Origin: RGIG4079 sp045596365
GTDB lineage: Bacteria > Bacteroidota > Bacteroidia > Bacteroidales > Muribaculaceae
Length of the DNA stretch: 64,000 nucleotides
Assembly: GCA_045596365.1 (NCBI GenBank)
Contig: JAZOCE010000019.1
Coordinates: 62,001 to 126,000, forward strand
Direction: 5' to 3'
A program made the position numbers and the translations under genes. The notes beneath the pieces are model-generated. The model saw only the letters and a program-made list of their open reading frames with translations. It was not told where the DNA came from and ran no database searches. How positions within the stretch are numbered: position 1 is the stretch's first letter; each line of letters opens with the position of its first letter. Positions 60,896 through 64,000 of this stretch are shown piece after piece.

Positions 60896-63800
60896 TTATT
60901 GAAGGAATTGTCCGAAGTTAACACCTTGGTTTTCCAATTCGGTCATTAGTTCTTCAGTTTCACCACCTCCATTATTGTAAGATTGGAGCAATGACATGAA
61001 ATAGCTTCCTGCAATATAACGGTCAGTGCGTTGTAATGATTGATATTGCCAAGGTTTGAGACTTTGGAAATATCTGATGTATTGTGCATAGCGACGTATT
61101 TCACTTTCCAAGATGTCAAGCCCTTTTTGACTTATTGATTCATCATTGAGAGCTTGTCCAAGGCGCAAATACAGGTCTCCGACTATTTCTCCGATTTGGA
61201 TAGAATATGGAGTTGCCACTGTGGGAAGTTTTGTAACCATAGTGTCAACAACAGCGAGAGATTTTTCATATCGTTCTTTCGCATATTTGAGAAGTTTTTC
61301 TTTAATCTCTCCATCGTAATTTTCAGCCGAGATATCAGCTTCGACGCCTTCATTGTATAGAGCTGTAGCAAGGTCAAGCATTGCGCTGCGATGAGTGGCA
61401 ACCATGCGACGAATTGTTTCATCAAGATAGATGTCATCAGAACTTGTTACTTTATCGATGCCACCCCAACGGAATTTGTTCATCACATTGTCATACATCT
61501 TGTTGGTATTGACGGGGATATTGTCTCCCTTGCCTGTAATAATCGGGGTGATTTCATATGCCAAACCTGAATTGCTCATGTATTTTGACAATCCGAGATA
61601 ATAATCATCAGGAACAGTCATAGCAAAGTAAACAGGTCGATTCCATCCGTTCTTGACGCTTGTTGAAAGAATGTCAAGAGCGATAACCTTGTTGAGGGAC
61701 ATTCCACCATCGTTGGCAGTTGCAGCATCATTCATCATATTTACATCAATAGAATCGACAATTTCATCAGCATGATAAGCTTCAACGCGACCGGCCTTTA
61801 ATGCTGCTTGTGCATCAACGGGGATATACATCATAGGATATTTAATCTCCGGCATTCCCCATTTGTTTTTAGACGAAGAGGGGTTGTAGAGTGCTTTTAA
61901 TGATGTTTCCACTTCAACAGTATTTACGGTGTCAGGGTTTAGAAAATAGCTGAATTGTAAGCGATCATGTCCATAATCTACCGGTGTTGCGAGCATGTCG
62001 ATTGCAGCTGCATCATAGGTGGGATATTGTAATTGGTTAGCATACCAGTCGGTTGTCAAGTAAGACATATTTACCACACGCACATCGGTGCGGTATCCTT
62101 CCACTTCTTGAGCATACCACAATGGGAATGTATCGTTGTCTCCGTTAGTGAAAATAACGGCATTTTCATCAACGCTTGATAGGTAATTCATCCCGAAATC
62201 GCGTGCGGCATATCGACCTGAACGATCGTGGTCGTCCCATGTTTGAGATACCATTTGTAGTGGCACTGCGATACCCAAAACACAAGCCACTCCTGCTGCA
62301 ATAGAAGATTCTTTGCTTTTTTTGGCGATGAAATCTTTGAAGATTGAATATAGGGCGGCTACGCCAAATCCAATCCATATTGCATAGGCATAGAATGAGC
62401 CTGCAAATGCGTAGTCACGCTCACGAGGTTGCCCGGGTGTTTGGTTTAGATATAGCACGATTGCAATACCTGTCATGAAGAATAAGAAGAATACTACCCA
62501 GAATTGCTCAATGCCACGTTTTGATACAAATGCTTGCCAAAGTAAACCGATAATACCTAAAATCAAAGGAAGCATGAAAAATACATTGTGCCCTTTATTC
62601 TCTTTGCCAATGTCATCGGGGAGTAATGATTGATCGCCAAGACGTAGATTGTCTATGAGTGGAATACCTGAAATCCAGTTGCCATGGTTAACTTCTCCAT
62701 TTCCTTGAATGTCGTTTTGGCGACCGGCAAAATTCCACATGAAATATCTCCAATACATGTGGTTGAGTTGATAGTTCAAGAAGTATTGTAGATTTTGACC
62801 AAATGTGGGTTTTATGCGGTAGTCTTTATGCAATGGATTTCCATTTTCATCAACATATAGAGTGGCTTCGACATATTTGGTGTTTGTACTATTCATGCCG
62901 GTCCAATCTTTGTAGGCTTGAACGTGAGCAGGTGATGAGCTATACATGCGTGGGAATAACATATTTAGCTCCGGAGTCATTTTATAGTTAGACTTGTTGC
63001 CGGTTACAACATAGTGGTCGGGCTCATCGGGTGATTGCTTAACGACCTTGTTGTAAATAGCTTGCCCCTCTTCGTTGATGGCGTGTGGGCTATTACTTGC
63101 ATCAACTTTATAAAGGATTGATGAGTTGAAGGTCTGTCCGTAGAACAATGGACGCTCGCCATATTGTTCGCGGTTGAGATATGAACTTAGTGCAAATACG
63201 TTATCGGGTGAGTTTTGGTTCATAGGAGTGTTTGCACTTGAACGAATCAAAAGCAGTGCATAAGATGAGTAACCAATGAAGATTACAAAAATGCTGATAA
63301 TGGTAATTGACAGAATTCTAACAGGTAATTTTTTGCAAATCTTGAATAGGTAGATGAATAATCCTGCAATAATCAAAATAGGAATTAATATGCTATTGCC
63401 AATGAATGGAATTCCTGAGACTAAGATGCTTAAGATGAAAGATAGCTTGATGCGAGTAGGATTGTTTTGGCTATATAATTCATAGATAGACCAAATGAAT
63501 GAAACTAAAACAATGATCGTGTATAGCAATACTCCGGAATTGTAGCTTAATCCTAATGTGTTAACAGCGAGCAGTTCAAAGTATTGAGCAACTTCGATGA
63601 ACCCTGGTACAAGACCATAAAGAATTAAACCTACGATTATGCATGAAACGCCCAATGCTATCAAAGAGCCTTTGGCATTGGTGTTTTTGAATTTGCGATA
63701 ATAAAACACAAGTACAATTGCCGGAATACACAACAGGTTAAGCAAGTGTACGGCAATCGAGATACCTATTACGTAGGCGATTAGGATGAGGTAACGATCA

Positions 63801-64000
63801 GAATGTGGTTGATCGGCACGATTTTCCCATTTGAGAATGAGCCAGAATACCAATGCTGTACAGAATGAAGAGAATGCATAAACTTCACCCTCAACAGCTG
63901 AATACCAAAATGTATCGCTCCAGGTAAAAGCAAGAGCGCCCACAAGTCCGGAGCCAAAGATTACAAGCATCTGTGTCAATGAGAAATTGTATTCTTCATC
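60896..64000 (-). CDS. DUF2723 family membrane protein, 5' end beyond window (possible O-mannosyltransferase-like)
   Basis: At least 1034 codons read from the right edge; the N-terminus lies outside. The visible part starts DEEYNFSLTQML, then has many membrane helices to about residue 400, a loop and helices up to about residue 560, and a long soluble C-terminal region with TPR-like helices (about 850-1030). The helical half, with segments such as WSDTFWYSAVEGEVYAFS, matches DUF2723, a Bacteroidota GT-C-like family thought to transfer sugars from lipid carriers to proteins. The exact substrate is unproven. The polysaccharide deacetylase gene follows in the same direction. Confidence 0.85.
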   Translation of the reverse strand, partial: DEEYNFSLTQMLVIFGSGLVGALAFTWSDTFWYSAVEGEVYAFSSFCTALVFWLILKWENRADQPHSDRYLILIAYVIGISIAVHLLNLLCIPAIVLVFYYRKFKNTNAKGSLIALGVSCIIVGLILYGLVPGFIEVAQYFELLAVNTLGLSYNSGVLLYTIIVLVSFIWSIYELYSQNNPTRIKLSFILSILVSGIPFIGNSILIPILIIAGLFIYLFKICKKLPVRILSITIISIFVIFIGYSSYALLLIRSSANTPMNQNSPDNVFALSSYLNREQYGERPLFYGQTFNSSILYKVDASNSPHAINEEGQAIYNKVVKQSPDEPDHYVVTGNKSNYKMTPELNMLFPRMYSSSPAHVQAYKDWTGMNSTNTKYVEATLYVDENGNPLHKDYRIKPTFGQNLQYFLNYQLNHMYWRYFMWNFAGRQNDIQGNGEVNHGNWISGIPLIDNLRLGDQSLLPDDIGKENKGHNVFFMLPLILGIIGLLWQAFVSKRGIEQFWVVFFLFFMTGIAIVLYLNQTPGQPRERDYAFAGSFYAYAIWIGFGVAALYSIFKDFIAKKSKESSIAAGVACVLGIAVPLQMVSQTWDDHDRSGRYAARDFGMNYLSSVDENAVIFTNGDNDTFPLWYAQEVEGYRTDVRVVNMSYLTTDWYANQLQYPTYDAAAIDMLATPVDYGHDRLQFSYFLNPDTVNTVEVETSLKALYNPSSSKNKWGMPEIKYPMMYIPVDAQAALKAGRVEAYHADEIVDSIDVNMMNDAATANDGGMSLNKVIALDILSTSVKNGWNRPVYFAMTVPDDYYLGLSKYMSNSGLAYEITPIITGKGDNIPVNTNKMYDNVMNKFRWGGIDKVTSSDDIYLDETIRRMVATHRSAMLDLATALYNEGVEADISAENYDGEIKEKLLKYAKERYEKSLAVVDTMVTKLPTVATPYSIQIGEIVGDLYLRLGQALNDESISQKGLDILESEIRRYAQYIRYFQSLKPWQYQSLQRTDRYIAGSYFMSLLQSYNNGGGETEELMTELENQGVNFGQFLQ

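Noticed and set aside
1..64000. CRISPR arrays, insertion sequences, prophage genes, tRNA or rRNA genes
   Set aside because: No regularly spaced repeats, transposase, integrase, phage structural genes or RNA gene signatures were seen in any gap; all large gaps are accounted for by promoters, hairpins or AT-rich DNA.

Overview
The window looks like a stretch of a Bacteroidota chromosome, order Bacteroidales; Muribaculaceae-like is my best guess and is inference only. Three things point there. Promoters follow the Bacteroidota form TTG-N18..21-TAnnTTTG, and Shine-Dalgarno sequences are mostly missing. Secreted proteins end in type IX secretion (T9SS)-like C-terminal tags. Several families are typical of the group (DUF4294, DUF5723, NptA with a PhoU-like tail, DUF2723). 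Base composition looks moderately AT-rich. Most genes are core housekeeping. I see no insertion sequence, prophage, CRISPR array, rRNA or tRNA.

Layout. 1-10.8 kb: a radical SAM protein, an LD-carboxypeptidase, rnhB with a Na/phosphate transporter, a HAD phosphatase with ribF, a SpoU methylase, a BlaI/BlaR1-type regulatory pair with a striking operator array, two FKBP isomerases and an Lrp regulator. 10.7-25.3 kb: a large hairpin, a decayed T9SS tail, then nadB, a DUF4294 protein, a MATE pump, a BI-1 protein, argS, a lipoprotein/DUF5723 pair, a nucleoside kinase, an LPS-type kinase, metY and an AlkD-like protein. 25.4-33 kb: ybeY-mnmG-[parS]-apt-uvrC, then dtd-mazG-deoC and two small membrane proteins. 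33-43.5 kb: phospholipase A, a DUF4369 lipoprotein with comM and a flavodiiron protein, and a cysE-rlmL-purD-membrane protein-pdxB operon. 43.5-51.2 kb: nadK with a YgjP-like protease, pdxJ-exbB-exbD-tonB, and carB. 51.4-59.3 kb: three large secreted proteins with T9SS-like tails, including a subtilisin and a triplicated leucine-rich-repeat protein. 59.3-64 kb: queG, a polysaccharide deacetylase and a truncated DUF2723 membrane protein.

The genes mostly serve cofactor synthesis (FAD, NAD(P), pyridoxal phosphate, queuosine), tRNA/rRNA modification, nucleotide metabolism and envelope biology. The ExbB-ExbD-TonB set would power outer-membrane uptake. The 51-59 kb block is the main accessory-looking region.

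Most notable observations: a near-perfect parS centromere site just behind mnmG, suggesting the window lies near the replication origin; three tandem AACTA-N6-TAGTT inverted repeats spaced exactly 20 bp and laid over the blaI promoter; a triplicated LRR module in a secreted protein; -7 promoter boxes 4 bases from start codons, implying leaderless mRNAs; and a degraded T9SS sorting domain. Nothing here is clearly a wholly new multi-gene system.
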